The translations under genes and the position numbers were made by a program. Shown here piece by piece: positions 21,023-31,517 of a DNA stretch of 64,000 bases. The stretch's first letter is position 1, and each line of letters begins with the position of its first letter. The stretch comes from Rouxiella sp. S1S-2 (GTDB lineage Bacteria > Pseudomonadota > Gammaproteobacteria > Enterobacterales > Enterobacteriaceae). The notes beneath the pieces were generated by a model. That model ran no database searches. It had not been told where the DNA came from and saw nothing but the letters and a program-made list of their open reading frames with translations. The stretch is from contig NZ_WFKL01000001.1 of the NCBI RefSeq assembly GCF_009208105.1, forward strand, positions 1 to 64,000, written 5' to 3'.

Positions 21023-21057
21023 AACAAAAAAAGGGGCTTGCTTAAGCATGCCCCTTT
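21023..21057 (-). terminator. intrinsic terminator of rhtC
   Basis: On the minus strand AAAGGGGC and GCCCCTTT (outer arms) enclose the inner palindrome TGCTTAAGCA, followed by seven T and TGTTTT. It ends the rhtC transcript. On the plus strand the T tract is only three bases, so it serves rhtB less well. Confidence 0.85.
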
Positions 21058-21075
21058 AATTCAAAAGATTAAGAC

Positions 21076-21705
21076 TTAGCGCGAAATGATCAGGTGGATG
21101 CCGATACCGGCAAACAGCACGCCCGCCACGCCGTCAATCCACTTGGCCAAACGTTGATAGCCACGGCGCATGACCGGCAGCGCAAACACCACGGCGACCA
21201 CGGAGAACCATGCCAACGTTTCCAGGCTTATCAGAGCAAAAAGGCCCCAACGTTCACCGCTGCCGACGCTGTCGCCGACAAATAGCGAGAAGATACTGCC
21301 GAAGTAGATAACCGCCTTTGGGTTAGACAGGTTAGTCAGCAGGCCACGCATAAAGGTTTTACCGCGCGCAGGCAGAACAATAGCCGGTGCGTCTGCGCCC
21401 GTGCCATCCGCCGCTTTTTTGGCACGCGCTGACTTCAGCAGTTGCCAGCCCATCCAGCACAGATAAAGGCCGCCGCCAACGGTGATAATCTGATGTAACC
21501 ACGCCATTTTTTGCAGCAGAAGATGCAGGCCCATTAGCGCTACCGCAGCCCACACCAATACCCCAAGGGTAATACCGAGCACGCCCATCATCGCCTCTTT
21601 GCGCGATCGGCTCATGGCCGTTTGCGAAACGAAAAAGAAGTCGGGTCCCGGTGACATTAGCGCCACCAGATGTACGGCTGCGACGGTTAAAAACAGAATT
21701 AACAT
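21076..21705 (-). CDS. rhtC: threonine efflux protein RhtC
   Basis: RhtC exports threonine across the inner membrane. The 209-residue LysE/RhtB-family protein has the motif ALMSPGPDFFFVSQTA and a C terminus (FAGIGIHLIISR) nearly identical to E. coli RhtC, which separates it from RhtB. It is downstream of recQ on the same strand with a gap of 58 bases, as in E. coli. Confidence 0.95.
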   Translation of the reverse strand: MLILFLTVAAVHLVALMSPGPDFFFVSQTAMSRSRKEAMMGVLGITLGVLVWAAVALMGLHLLLQKMAWLHQIITVGGGLYLCWMGWQLLKSARAKKAADGTGADAPAIVLPARGKTFMRGLLTNLSNPKAVIYFGSIFSLFVGDSVGSGERWGLFALISLETLAWFSVVAVVFALPVMRRGYQRLAKWIDGVAGVLFAGIGIHLIISR

Positions 21706-21763
21706 TGCTTACTGCTCCCCTATTTACGCCTGTTTAAAAAATGCTTTACTGCCGTCAGTTTAC

Positions 21764-23596
21764 TCACTCATCGCCGTTATCAATGTGATCGCGGATCAAT
21801 GCCATAAATGGACGACCAAATTTTTCGAGTTTCCGCTGACCAACACCGGTGATACCCAGAAGCTCTCCAGGACTAACCGGCAGCTGTTCTGCCATCTCAA
21901 GCAGCGTGGTGTCGTTAAATACGACGTAAGGAGGAACGTTTCCCTCATCCGCCAATGACTTACGCAGCTTGCGCAATTTTGCAAACAGCTTGCGATCATA
22001 GTTACCGCCGTAGGTTTTCTGCGTGTTACTGCCACGGATTTTCAGCGTTTGCAGTCTCGGCACCGCCAGCTGCATCGCCATTTCACCGCGCAGTACCGGC
22101 CTCGCCGCTTCGGTGAGCTGCAGCGCAGAGTGCATAGCGATATTCTGAGTAATGAGCCCCAGATGGATGAGCTGGCGCACCACGCTTATCCAATGCTCAT
22201 TACTTTGCTCGCGACCCATGCCATAAATTGGCAGTTTGTCGTGACCATACTCGCGAATACGCTGATTGTTGGCACCGCGCAGGACTTCAACGATGTATCC
22301 CAAACCAAAGCGCTGGCCGACGCGATAAACGCAGGACAGCGCCTTTTGCGCGTCCATCAGCCCGTCGTAGCGTTTAGGCGGATCAAGGCAGATATCGCAG
22401 TTGCCGCAGGCTTCCTGCTTGCCTTCACCAAAATAGTTAAGCAGCACCAAACGGCGACAGGTTTGCGCTTCGGCAAAAGCCCCCATCGCATTGAGCTTGT
22501 GGCGTTCAACATCCTGCTGCGGACCCGCTGGTTTTTCATCAAGACAGCGGCGCAGCCAGGCCATATCTGCCGGGTCATAAAGCAGCAGGGCTTCTGCGGG
22601 CAGGCCGTCACGTCCGGCGCGCCCGGTTTCCTGGTAATAAGATTCGATATTGCGGGGAATATCAAAGTGCACCACGAAACGCACATTGGGCTTGTTGATG
22701 CCCATGCCGAATGCCACGGTGGCGACCACAATTTGCACGTCGTCGCGTTGGAAGGCCTCTTGCACCTGCGAGCGCCGTTCGTTTTCAAGCCCAGCGTGAT
22801 AAGCGCCCACGCTGATGCCACGGCTTTGCAATCGGGCGGCGGTGTCTTCTACCTTCGCGCGGCTGCCGCAGTAAATAATGCCGCTTTTACCACGCTGGTC
22901 CTGCACAAAGCGCAGCAGCTGGTCGAGAGGTTTAAACTTCTCAACCAACGTGTAGCGAATATTGGGACGGTCAAAGCTGCTGACCTGCACGAGCGGGTCA
23001 TTAAGCTCAAGCAGGCGAACGATGTCGTTACGCGTGGCGTCATCGGCGGTTGCCGTCAGGGCAATCACCGGCAACTGCGGATAACGTAATTTTAGCTGCC
23101 CTAACGCACGGTATTCAGGGCGAAAATCGTGCCCCCACTGCGAGATACAGTGCGCTTCATCGACGGCAAGCATCGCCGGATTCCACTGTTGCAGCTGCTC
23201 AAGAAAATCACCCATGGTCAAACGCTCAGGGGCGATATAGAGCATTTTAATGCGACCGCTTCGACACCCGGCCATCACGTCGAGCTGCTGCTCGCGGGTC
23301 TGGGTGGAGTTCAGGCAACCGGCTTCAACGCCGGCGGCCATGAGCTGATCGACCTGGTCTTTCATCAGGGAGATAAGCGGAGACACCACCAGCGTCAGGC
23401 CATCCATCACCAGGGCAGGAATCTGATAACACAACGACTTACCGCCGCCGGTTGGCATCACCACCAGGCAATCTTGCCCAGAGATGGCTGCGTTTATGAT
23501 AGTTTGCTGACCCGGTCGAAATTGCTGGTAGCCGAAGGTGTCGCGTAACACCTGCTCTGCCAGTAATTCCTTATTTATCACTGCCGCCGTTGACAC
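21764..23596 (-). CDS. recQ: ATP-dependent DNA helicase RecQ
   Basis: RecQ is a 3'-5' helicase of the RecF recombination pathway. The 610-residue protein has Walker [13 protein letters not shown], a DEAH box ([14 protein letters not shown]), helicase motif [12 protein letters not shown], four zinc-binding cysteines (CRRLV...CGNCDIC) and a C-terminal HRDC domain. The frame is open to a TTG at 23608. A GTG at 23596 is preferred because GGGGA precedes it and it gives exactly 20 residues before [10 protein letters not shown], as in E. coli. Confidence 0.95.
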   Translation of the reverse strand: MSTAAVINKELLAEQVLRDTFGYQQFRPGQQTIINAAISGQDCLVVMPTGGGKSLCYQIPALVMDGLTLVVSPLISLMKDQVDQLMAAGVEAGCLNSTQTREQQLDVMAGCRSGRIKMLYIAPERLTMGDFLEQLQQWNPAMLAVDEAHCISQWGHDFRPEYRALGQLKLRYPQLPVIALTATADDATRNDIVRLLELNDPLVQVSSFDRPNIRYTLVEKFKPLDQLLRFVQDQRGKSGIIYCGSRAKVEDTAARLQSRGISVGAYHAGLENERRSQVQEAFQRDDVQIVVATVAFGMGINKPNVRFVVHFDIPRNIESYYQETGRAGRDGLPAEALLLYDPADMAWLRRCLDEKPAGPQQDVERHKLNAMGAFAEAQTCRRLVLLNYFGEGKQEACGNCDICLDPPKRYDGLMDAQKALSCVYRVGQRFGLGYIVEVLRGANNQRIREYGHDKLPIYGMGREQSNEHWISVVRQLIHLGLITQNIAMHSALQLTEAARPVLRGEMAMQLAVPRLQTLKIRGSNTQKTYGGNYDRKLFAKLRKLRKSLADEGNVPPYVVFNDTTLLEMAEQLPVSPGELLGITGVGQRKLEKFGRPFMALIRDHIDNGDE

Positions 23597-23683
23597 TCTT
23601 TTCCCCAAATTTTATGACACTCAAGCGCTTTTTCTTAAGTAACAGGAACATAGCGCCGAGTTATGCTGGTGCCGGTTGGTCGG

Positions 23684-24562
23684 TCACATCATATCGTTGA
23701 GTATGATACCAACACCGACGCGAGTCTGCTTGTAGTTGTAGTCAATCAGTGACTCACCGTAGCCGCTAAACAGCTGCGTGTAGAAGCGCACGTGGCGAGT
23801 AATGGGATAGCTCCATGCCAGCTCGGCACCGCCGTAGCCGGTATTCCAGTTATAACGGCTGGTCACGCTAATCACGCTTTCACCCAACGCATAGCCGATT
23901 TTAAGCCGGTAATAACCCATATACTTGGTTATGTCCGGATTATCATCATTACTTTCGCTTTCTGGGATACGGTACCAAGGTTTAAGGTCAACTTGCCAGT
24001 TTCCGTTTTGCGCCATATAACGGGCGTAGACACGGTTCCAGCTGCGCGACGTGGGGTCAGCGCGGCCGTTGGACTGGTGGTTGAGGCCGTATTCGGCTTC
24101 ACGCAGCGTCCACCCCATAAACTCATAGTCCGTCGCCCAGGCGAGGAACAGCTGTGGCTCGTAGTTGGTCTCACGAAATGGCGAAGACTCGGCGCTGTTA
24201 GACAGCTGCCAGAACGACTTTTGGGTATAGGATGCGCCCAGCACCGAGTTGTCACCCACAATACCGCGCCAGAGAGGAAACGCCAGACTTAGCTGAAACT
24301 CAACTTCGTCATTTTTTGCGTTATCGGCCCAGTTGTAAGACTGAATGGCTTCTTTATTGATGTGGTTGGTGTAGGTATAAAGTATGTAGTTTGATTCATA
24401 AGGATAAAGCGTAAACGGGTTATCGTGTTGCTGAAGCATATTGGCAATAATGCTGCCACGCACGCTCGGCGTATCATGTACGTCCTGAATCTTAGCTTCA
24501 TCAGCATAACTGAGTAACGGCACAGCCAACATGGCAGCACCAACGGCCCAAGCATTACGCAT
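23684..24562 (-). CDS. pldA: outer-membrane phospholipase A PldA
   Basis: PldA is a beta-barrel phospholipase of the outer membrane, active as a calcium-dependent dimer when membrane asymmetry is lost. The 292-residue precursor has a signal peptide (ending LLSYA) and the active-site segment NHQSNGRADPTSRSWNR with the catalytic His and Ser. The start at 24562 has GGAGGAAGA directly upstream and gives E. coli-like length (289). The longer open frame to 24697 is not supported. Confidence 0.95.
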   Translation of the reverse strand: MRNAWAVGAAMLAVPLLSYADEAKIQDVHDTPSVRGSIIANMLQQHDNPFTLYPYESNYILYTYTNHINKEAIQSYNWADNAKNDEVEFQLSLAFPLWRGIVGDNSVLGASYTQKSFWQLSNSAESSPFRETNYEPQLFLAWATDYEFMGWTLREAEYGLNHQSNGRADPTSRSWNRVYARYMAQNGNWQVDLKPWYRIPESESNDDNPDITKYMGYYRLKIGYALGESVISVTSRYNWNTGYGGAELAWSYPITRHVRFYTQLFSGYGESLIDYNYKQTRVGVGIILNDMM

Positions 24563-24772
24563 TCTTCCTCCACCCCAAAGTGTTCTGCCGACAGTCGGCA
24601 TAATGGTTATTTGTTGAAACATTCTTATGAAAAAGCAGGTCATTCTACACACATATTCATACTTGGTTAGGATTAGCATGAGTCGGCAAGAAATCAATAT
24701 TGTTGGCGCATAAAATCAACAGTTCATTCACAATAAAATGCTTTCATCTTTATCCGTTATCAGGAAATCTTC

Positions 24773-25255
24773 ATGTCCGCTACGCCGTTAACTCACGATG
24801 CCGCCCGCCAGTTGATTGGGGAGATTTTTATTTACGACATGCCGTTTAATCGCGAATTGGGATTGGAATTGCGTAGGCTAGACGCAGACATTGCCGAGCT
24901 GACGTTTAGTAATCACCCCAAATTGGTCGGCAATGCCGTGCAGAAAATCTTGCACGGCGGCGTGATTGCCTCGGTACTCGACGTGGCCGCCGGGCTGGTA
25001 TGTGTTAACAGCGCGCTGATTCGCCACGATAAACCTGACCACCCGCTGCTTGAGCCAGAAATGCGCCAACGGTTATCAAAAATGGGCACCATTGACCTGC
25101 GTGTGGACTATTTGCGCCCGGGTCGCGGAGAAATATTTACCGTCAGCAGCACGCTTATCCGCGCCGGAAACAAAATTTCTGTCGCCCGCGTCGATTTACA
25201 CAATGAACACGCCGTTCACATAGCTACCGCAACGGCGACCTATTTAGTTGGCTAG
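24773..25255 (+). CDS. yigI: YigI family thioesterase
   Basis: This 160-residue hotdog-fold protein belongs to the PaaI/YigI thioesterase group (E. coli YigI, 155 residues), which hydrolyses medium- and long-chain acyl-CoA. The active-site stretch [14 protein letters not shown] is clear, as is [13 protein letters not shown]. It is divergent from pldA and immediately upstream of rarD. Confidence 0.88.
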   Translation: MSATPLTHDAARQLIGEIFIYDMPFNRELGLELRRLDADIAELTFSNHPKLVGNAVQKILHGGVIASVLDVAAGLVCVNSALIRHDKPDHPLLEPEMRQRLSKMGTIDLRVDYLRPGRGEIFTVSSTLIRAGNKISVARVDLHNEHAVHIATATATYLVG

Positions 25256-25281
25256 GAATATTACTTAAGCAGGACATTGCC

Positions 25282-26211
25282 ATGGATGCCAAACGTACCC
25301 GTCAGGGCGTGATTTTTGCCTTTATTGCCTATTTTATCTGGGGTATCGCCCCCGCCTACTTCAAATTGATCAAGCAAGTCCCCGCCGAGGAGATCCTGAC
25401 GCATCGGGTTATCTGGTCATTTTTATTTATGCTGCTGCTGATTTCACTGAGCCGCGGCTGGGGCGGCGTCCGCAAAGTTTTTGCGACGCCGAAAAAAGTT
25501 TTCCTGCTGCTGGTAAGCGCGGTGCTGGTGGGAGGAAACTGGCTGCTTTTTATCTGGGCCATCAATCACAACCACATTCTCGAGGCCAGTCTGGGGTATT
25601 TTATCAGCCCATTGGTTAACGTCGTGTTGGGTATGCTGTTTCTCGGCGAACGCTTTCGCCGTCTGCAGTGGGTGGCCGCCGCGCTGGCTTTTGGTGGCGT
25701 TGCGGTGCAGCTGTGGATGTTTGGTTCGCTGCCGATCATTGGCCTGGGGATTTCACTGACCTTTGCATTTTATGGGCTGATGCGCAAAAAAATCGCCGTA
25801 GATGCGCCGTCGGGCATGCTGATTGAAACTCTGTGGTTACTGCCTGCCGCCGGGGTCTACCTGTTCTTTATCGCCCACAGCGCCACCAGTAATTTGGCGC
25901 AAAATCCGCTGTCGCTGAATCTGGAGTTGGCCGCCGCCGGGGTTATCACCACCATCCCGCTGCTGTTCTTTACCGCCGCCACGTCACGGCTTAAATTCTC
26001 CACGCTGGGCTTTTTCCAGTACATCGGTCCAACACTGATGTTTATTCTGGCGGTGGTGTTTTATGGCGAGGCGATTGACCCTTCACAGCTGGTCACTTTT
26101 GCCTTCATCTGGGCCGGTTTGGCGTTCTTCATCTACGACGCACTGCGTCACCAACGCCAGATGAAAAACAGTGGCACGATTAAATTAAATAGCATCAAGG
26201 CCGAGAGTTAA
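25282..26211 (+). CDS. rarD: EamA-family transporter RarD
   Basis: RarD is a ten-segment drug/metabolite transporter; the name comes from a reported link to chloramphenicol resistance, and the physiological substrate is not known. The 309-residue protein starts MDAKRTRQGVIFAFIAYFIWG and has two EamA repeats. Length is near E. coli RarD (296). It is 26 bases downstream of yigI. It is convergent with the abrB-type gene, with only eight bases between the stop codons. Confidence 0.92.
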   Translation: MDAKRTRQGVIFAFIAYFIWGIAPAYFKLIKQVPAEEILTHRVIWSFLFMLLLISLSRGWGGVRKVFATPKKVFLLLVSAVLVGGNWLLFIWAINHNHILEASLGYFISPLVNVVLGMLFLGERFRRLQWVAAALAFGGVAVQLWMFGSLPIIGLGISLTFAFYGLMRKKIAVDAPSGMLIETLWLLPAAGVYLFFIAHSATSNLAQNPLSLNLELAAAGVITTIPLLFFTAATSRLKFSTLGFFQYIGPTLMFILAVVFYGEAIDPSQLVTFAFIWAGLAFFIYDALRHQRQMKNSGTIKLNSIKAES

Positions 26212-26219
26212 CCCGCCCG

Positions 26220-27296
26220 CTATGCCGGATTTGGTGAGGCGCTGCGTGAAATAAAGCGCGCCATCGCCGGTCCGGTAACGATAATAGTCAGCAGGCGCAG
26301 CGTCTGCATCGCCATAATGAACGAAATATCAACGTGACTGCCCGCTGCAATGATGGCCACCGTATCCAGCCCGCCCGGGCTAGTGGCCAGATAGGCGGTC
26401 AGCATATCGACGTGAAGAATTTTGGTCAGCACCCACGCCATGGCTCCGCAAATCAGCATTAAGCCAATAATCGAGGCAATCATCTGTGGCAACGTGCGCA
26501 GCGCCAGTTTGAAAATTGGACGCGTAAAGCGCAGCCCAACGCTCCAACCGATAAAAGTATAAGCAATCGCCAGCAGCCATTCGGGGATCTCGAGCAGCAC
26601 CGTGCCGGTGGAATGCAAAAAAGCACCGGCCACGGCCGGAATAAGCAGTGCGCCTGAGGGAATGTGCAGCTTGGGTGCCAACCAGACACCTGCTAATGCC
26701 AGCGCGGGCGTGACCAGAAAACGCCAGTCCAGCGGCGGAAACCACACCACTGACGCCGCAGCAGAAGCCGAATCACCCAGACTCATACGTGCCACGAAGG
26801 CGGCAGCGGTTGCCACGAACAACACGCGAAGATACTGCATAAACGCCACCAGACGAACGTCTGCGCCGAAATCTCCTGCCATGGCAACCATCGCACTGGC
26901 ACCGCCGGGCGACGAGCCCCATGCGCCGGTAGGTCCCGGTAAATGACTGAATCTCACCAGCAACCAACCTGAGAGTCCGCTGGCCAACAGGGTGAATATC
27001 AGCACCATCAGCACAACAAACCAGTCATGGAGCAAGGGAGGCAGGATCGAAGGCGACAGCGCCTGCGCTATCATGCAGCCAATCACGCCTTGAGCAATTT
27101 TAAAACACACGCCGGGGATACGCACCGTCGCGCCAAGCAGCCCCATCACGACGCCAACGATCATCGGCCCCAACAGCAGGGCGGCAGGTACTTGTAAATA
27201 CTGAAAGATAAAACCCAGAATCAGCGACGCGGCAATTAAAAAACACCACTGGGCGGCGGGAGCCATTCTTTCCATCAACATTTTTTGAATCTTCAT
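26220..27296 (-). CDS. AbrB family membrane protein
   Basis: This polytopic protein belongs to the AbrB duplication family (once called ammonia monooxygenase-like). It shares GAWGSSPGGASAMVAMAGDFGAD and AYLATSPGGLDTVAIIAAGS with E. coli AbrB, a regulator of aidB of unclear mechanism. Two homologous halves each carry an SPGG motif. The frame is open to 27386, but that start is poorly supported. The start at 27296 is a compromise: 27275 or 27266 (MAPAAQWCFL) aligns best with E. coli. Transport substrate is unknown. Confidence 0.8.
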   Translation of the reverse strand: MKIQKMLMERMAPAAQWCFLIAASLILGFIFQYLQVPAALLLGPMIVGVVMGLLGATVRIPGVCFKIAQGVIGCMIAQALSPSILPPLLHDWFVVLMVLIFTLLASGLSGWLLVRFSHLPGPTGAWGSSPGGASAMVAMAGDFGADVRLVAFMQYLRVLFVATAAAFVARMSLGDSASAAASVVWFPPLDWRFLVTPALALAGVWLAPKLHIPSGALLIPAVAGAFLHSTGTVLLEIPEWLLAIAYTFIGWSVGLRFTRPIFKLALRTLPQMIASIIGLMLICGAMAWVLTKILHVDMLTAYLATSPGGLDTVAIIAAGSHVDISFIMAMQTLRLLTIIVTGPAMARFISRSASPNPA

Positions 27297-27391
27297 TAAG
27301 ACAACATGGGCAATATTTTTAACATATTTCGCGGGGAAAGGGGGAGGGAATGCGCAAGGAATGCCCCCGGCGAACCGGGGATTCAAAACAG

Positions 27392-28345
27392 TTAAAGCCA
27401 GTTTTTTCTTTTGAAATACAGATAAGGCGCCAGGCCGGCCAACAGCATCAGCACAAGCGCTGCCGGATAACCAAATGCCAGTTTCAACTCCGGCATAAAC
27501 TCGAAGTTCATGCCGTAACTTGAGGCCACGAGCGTAGGCGGCAGGAACACCACCGACACCACCGAGAAGATTTTGATGATGCGGTTCTGTTCGATGTTAA
27601 TAAAGCCCATCGCCGCCTGCATCAAGAAGTTAACCTTCTGGAACAGTGATTCATTGTGCGGCAAGAGGGATTCGATATCGCGCAGCACTTCTCGCGCCTG
27701 CTCAAGCTGTTCGCCGGGTAAGCGCGCTTTACGCACCAGGAAATTCAGTGCGCGCTGGGTATCCATCAAACACAACCGAACCTTCCAGCCGATATCCTCC
27801 AACTCTGCCAGAGTAGACAGCGCAGCATCGTATTCATCGCCCTGATGACCTTCCATGATAACGCGGCTGAGCTTTTCCAAATCGCTGTAAATATTCTCTA
27901 TTTCGTCGGCCAGCTGTTCGATTTTAGTTTCAAACAGGTCAAGCAGCAGTTCATAGGCGTTGCCGTCGGTCAGTTGCTGATTTCTGGCACGCATGCGATA
28001 GAGACGAAAGGCCGGAAGCTCGCGCTCGCGCAGTGTAAACAGGCGACCATCGCGAATGGTGAACGCCACCGTGCTGTTGCCCGCGTGGTCTTCAGCATCT
28101 TCATAATAGAAAAAGGAGTGAATGTGCAGCCCGTCTTCGTCTTCGAAGAAACGCGCCGATGCCTCGATATCGTCCAGTTCTGGCCGGGTTGCCAGACTTT
28201 GCCCCAGTTCGGTCTGAACGCGCTCGCGCTCTGACTCGTCCGGCTCAATCAAATCGACCCACAGAGATTCCGACAGTGAGGTCTCTGATTCATCCAGTTC
28301 CAAACGGGATAAGCGGCTGTTATCTAATTTAAAAGCACTCAGCAT
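27392..28345 (-). CDS. corA: magnesium/cobalt transporter CorA
   Basis: CorA is the constitutive Mg2+ channel of the inner membrane, a homopentamer. The 317-residue protein has a large cytoplasmic N-terminal domain, then two membrane segments with the selectivity motif YGMN between them, and ends [10 protein letters not shown] as in E. coli (316). The start at 28345 aligns with E. coli MLSAF; the GTG at 28420 is an extension. A long untranslated leader precedes it. Confidence 0.97.
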   Translation of the reverse strand: MLSAFKLDNSRLSRLELDESETSLSESLWVDLIEPDESERERVQTELGQSLATRPELDDIEASARFFEDEDGLHIHSFFYYEDAEDHAGNSTVAFTIRDGRLFTLRERELPAFRLYRMRARNQQLTDGNAYELLLDLFETKIEQLADEIENIYSDLEKLSRVIMEGHQGDEYDAALSTLAELEDIGWKVRLCLMDTQRALNFLVRKARLPGEQLEQAREVLRDIESLLPHNESLFQKVNFLMQAAMGFINIEQNRIIKIFSVVSVVFLPPTLVASSYGMNFEFMPELKLAFGYPAALVLMLLAGLAPYLYFKRKNWL

Positions 28346-28649
28346 GTGCCCGTTCTCCCTAATGGTGACAGGTGTAGACAACGCGTTGAAGCACAAGGGG
28401 AAACACTGGGTGAAGGTCACCGAAATGTTTCAGACCCGATTCAGGTCTGACTCACAGCGACAGAAGAGGTCGCCGACAACCACGTTAAGCGGGAGTTAAC
28501 CTCCGCGCTTTGGCCGTCAGCAATGAGGACGGCCTTAGTGGAAACTGCTAAGCAGATTATTGAGCCAGTATCTACTGGGTGCGTCCAAGGCGAAAATCCT
28601 CATTGATAATAGTGCGCGCATGTTACGCCGAGAAGAAAAAGACTGTCAA
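28346..28649 (-). promoter_or_regulatory. corA promoter and long structured 5' leader
   Basis: On the minus strand TTGACA (28644-28649) and TAACAT (28620-28625), spaced 18 bases, form a good promoter. The leader would be about 270 bases. It contains a perfect seven-base-pair hairpin (GGCCGTC 28512-28518, GACGGCC 28528-28534), a second stem around 28487-28510 and a third around CAGACC near 28440. In Salmonella the corA leader controls Mg2+-dependent Rho termination through the short ORF corL. A 17-codon frame starting with GTG is present here but lacks a well-placed ribosome-binding site. Confidence 0.5.
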
Positions 28650-28801
28650 CCGGCAACATGCCTAATTTCGCAACATTTCGGCATGAATTTCAACCACCCA
28701 TCAACGTGCAAGGCGCTTACCCGCGAGGCATTTTTTGGCTACACTCTGTTGCAGACCTCATCCGACTTTTACGCTTTGACGCACACTTTTCAGGAATAAA
28801 A

Positions 28802-29278
28802 ATGATAAAGCAGATCACCCACGAAAACCTGACCCAGCTTGCCACCAAGGCGAGTGAATCCCCGCGTTTACGCACCAACCTCAACCTGCATCCGGACGTT
28901 CATGACCCAGTACAGCGACTGGCGGTGACCATGGATAAAGAGAGCTATGTGCGTATTCACCGCCACCCGCATACCTGGGAATTATTGAGCACCCTGACCG
29001 GCCGTCTTGTTGTATTGACTTACAATTCAGAGGGACAGATTACCGAGCGTTTGGTATTGGGCGAAGAAACCCGTGCACTGGAAATCCCTGCGGGCGTGTG
29101 GCACAGCGCCATCGCATTGGATAATGGGTCGACTTTCCTTGAAATCAAACAGGGACCTTATATTCCGGTCCCTGAAGAAGATACCTTCCCGGGCAGCCCG
29201 GCAGAAGGCGATGACAAGTCCCAGGCCGTTATGGCGTGGTACCTCACCGCCAAGGTCGGGGACGTAGTGAAGTTTTAA
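28802..29278 (+). CDS. cupin-fold metalloprotein, WbuC family
   Basis: This 158-residue protein has a single cupin domain with the metal-binding stretch RIHRHPHTWELL and a second motif around EIPAGVWHSAI, as in the WbuC family. WbuC proteins are found in O-antigen clusters, but the reaction is not known. The start at 28802 has AGGA upstream. It lies divergent from corA, where E. coli has yigF and yigG, and is convergent with uvrD with one base between the genes. Confidence 0.8.
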   Translation: MIKQITHENLTQLATKASESPRLRTNLNLHPDVHDPVQRLAVTMDKESYVRIHRHPHTWELLSTLTGRLVVLTYNSEGQITERLVLGEETRALEIPAGVWHSAIALDNGSTFLEIKQGPYIPVPEEDTFPGSPAEGDDKSQAVMAWYLTAKVGDVVKF

Positions 29279-29279
29279 C

Positions 29280-31445
29280 TTACACCGCTTCTAATCTTGC
29301 ATAGGCCGCGACGAGCCACTTGATGCCTTCTCCCGGGAAGGCAATTTGCAAACGGCTATGCTCGCCGCTGCCTTCCAGATTCACTATGGTGCCCTCACCA
29401 AATTTCGGGTGACGCACGCGCTGACCCAAAGTGAATCCGCTGTCATTTTGACTGGTGATTGGCGTGCCCATGCTGCGGTGGTTAACCTGGCGGGTCACGC
29501 TGGCGCGCAGGCGCACTTCCTCAACGCAGTTTTCCGGCAGCTCGCCAACGAAGCGCGAAGGTCGGTGATAGACCTCTTTGCCGTATAAACGACGGGTTTC
29601 AGCATAGGTCAACGTCAGCTTTTTCATCGCACGCGTGACGCCGACGTAGGCCAGACGGCGCTCTTCTTCAAGCCGCCCGCCTTCATCCAGCGCCATTTGG
29701 CTTGGGAACATGCCCTCTTCCATGCCGACGATAAACACCTGCGGAAATTCCAGCCCTTTAGCCGAGTGCAGCGTCATCAGTTGTACGGCGTCCTGATAGG
29801 CATCGGCCTGCCCTTCTCCGGCTTCCAGCGCCGCGTGCGAAAGAAACGCCTGCAGCGGCATCAAGTCCTGATCTTCATCCTGATAGCTGAACTGGCGCGT
29901 CGCCGTCACCAGTTCTTCAAGGTTTTCAATACGCGCCTGGCCCTTTTCACCTTTCTCCTGCTCATACATGATGAACAGGCCGGAGTCTTTAATCACCCGG
30001 TCCGTTTGCACATGCAGCGGCATTTCAGAGGTTTCATGCGCTAAGGCGTCGACCAGTTCGGTGAAACGCTGCAGCGAGGAGGCAGCACGGCCTGCCAGCA
30101 CTTTTTCTTGCAGCAGCGCACGCGTGGCCTGCCACATGGTCAACTGCCGGTCACGCGCCGTCTGACGGACTACGTCGAGCGTTCTGTCGCCAATGCCGCG
30201 CGTTGGGGTATTGACGACGCGTTCGAAGGCGGCATCGTCGTTGCGATTGGCCATCAGGCGCAGGTAAGCCAGTGCGTCTTTAATTTCCTGACGTTCGAAG
30301 AATCGCTGGCCGCCGTAAATGCGGTAAGGCATGGCCATTTGCAGTAAGGCTTCTTCGAGCACGCGCGACTGGGCGTTGCTGCGATAGAGAATGGCGCAGT
30401 CGTTCAGCGCACCGCCGTTGTCCTGCCAGGCCTTAATGCGGTTCACCACGAAGCGGGACTCGTCGAGCTCGTTAAAAGCGCAGTACAGCGAGATAGGTTC
30501 GCCCTCAACGCCCTCGGTCCACAGGTTTTTACCCATTCGACCGTTGTTGTTAGCAATCAAGGCGTTGGCGGCAGTCAGGATCGTGCTGGTTGAGCGATAG
30601 TTTTGCTCGAGGCGAATGGTTTCTGCGCCGGGGAAATCTTTCAGGAAACGCTGAATATTCTCAACCTGTGCACCACGCCAGCCATAAATAGACTGGTCAT
30701 CGTCACCGACGATCATCACATTATTGTTTTCACCGGCCAGCAGGCGGATCCAGGCGTATTGAATGCTGTTGGTGTCCTGGAACTCGTCAACCATCAGGTT
30801 GGTAAAGCGTTCGCGGTAGTGCTGCAAAATATGCGGCTTGTTCAGCCACAGTTCGTGGGCGCGCAGCAGCAGCTCGGCGAAGTCGACCAAACCGGCACGA
30901 TCGCACGCTTCCTGATAGGCCTGATAGATGCGCAGCCAGGTGGCCTCAATCGGATTGCCATAACTTTCGATGTGCTGCGGGCGCAGGCCTTCGTCTTTTT
31001 TACCGTTGATGTACCACATCGCCTGACGCGGCGGCCACTGTTTATCGTCTACGTTTAACGCTTTGATAATGCGCTTGAGCAGACGCAATTGGTCATCGCT
31101 GTCGAGAATTTGGAAATCCTGCGGCAGGTTGGCGTCAAGATGATGGGCACGCAGCAGGCGATGGGCGAGGCCGTGGAAGGTGCCTATCCACATGCCGCCC
31201 TGGCTGGTGCCAATCAGATGCTCAATGCGATGGCGCATTTCAGCCGCGGCCTTGTTGGTAAAGGTCACGGCCATAATGGAATACGGCGAGCAGTTCTCTA
31301 CCGACAACAGCCAGGCGATGCGGTGCACCAACACGCGGGTCTTACCGCTGCCCGCGCCGGCCAGCACCAGCAGGTTGCTGCGCTTGGCGCCTACGGCTTC
31401 GCGTTGTTTTTCATTCAGGCTGTCGAGCAGGTCAGAGACGTCCAT
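29280..31445 (-). CDS. uvrD: DNA helicase II UvrD
   Basis: UvrD unwinds DNA 3'-5' in nucleotide excision and mismatch repair and displaces RecA filaments. The 721-residue superfamily 1 helicase has Walker A AGAGSGKT, motif II VDEFQDTN, motif III GDDDQSIYGWRG, motif IV QNYRSTSTIL and motif VI VGVTRAMKKL. Length matches E. coli (720). The start at 31445 (MDVSDLLDSL) is used rather than the in-frame GTG two codons earlier. A LexA box lies upstream. Confidence 0.97.
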   Translation of the reverse strand: MDVSDLLDSLNEKQREAVGAKRSNLLVLAGAGSGKTRVLVHRIAWLLSVENCSPYSIMAVTFTNKAAAEMRHRIEHLIGTSQGGMWIGTFHGLAHRLLRAHHLDANLPQDFQILDSDDQLRLLKRIIKALNVDDKQWPPRQAMWYINGKKDEGLRPQHIESYGNPIEATWLRIYQAYQEACDRAGLVDFAELLLRAHELWLNKPHILQHYRERFTNLMVDEFQDTNSIQYAWIRLLAGENNNVMIVGDDDQSIYGWRGAQVENIQRFLKDFPGAETIRLEQNYRSTSTILTAANALIANNNGRMGKNLWTEGVEGEPISLYCAFNELDESRFVVNRIKAWQDNGGALNDCAILYRSNAQSRVLEEALLQMAMPYRIYGGQRFFERQEIKDALAYLRLMANRNDDAAFERVVNTPTRGIGDRTLDVVRQTARDRQLTMWQATRALLQEKVLAGRAASSLQRFTELVDALAHETSEMPLHVQTDRVIKDSGLFIMYEQEKGEKGQARIENLEELVTATRQFSYQDEDQDLMPLQAFLSHAALEAGEGQADAYQDAVQLMTLHSAKGLEFPQVFIVGMEEGMFPSQMALDEGGRLEEERRLAYVGVTRAMKKLTLTYAETRRLYGKEVYHRPSRFVGELPENCVEEVRLRASVTRQVNHRSMGTPITSQNDSGFTLGQRVRHPKFGEGTIVNLEGSGEHSRLQIAFPGEGIKWLVAAYARLEAV

Positions 31446-31517
31446 AAGCACCGTTTGTCCGGAGAGAGAATGCGTCCACGGGCAAGTCGGTTAATTCTCG
31501 AACGTCCCGTGGAGGTT

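Noticed and set aside
22049..23089. 346-codon frame on the plus strand
   Set aside because: It lies wholly inside recQ on the opposite strand, has no family features and no suitable context. It is an effect of GC-rich third codon positions.
28400..28480. 17-codon GTG frame in the corA leader as corL
   Set aside because: GGAGG lies about 16 bases before the GTG, too far for normal initiation, and I cannot match the peptide to CorL. Kept only as a remark in the leader entry.
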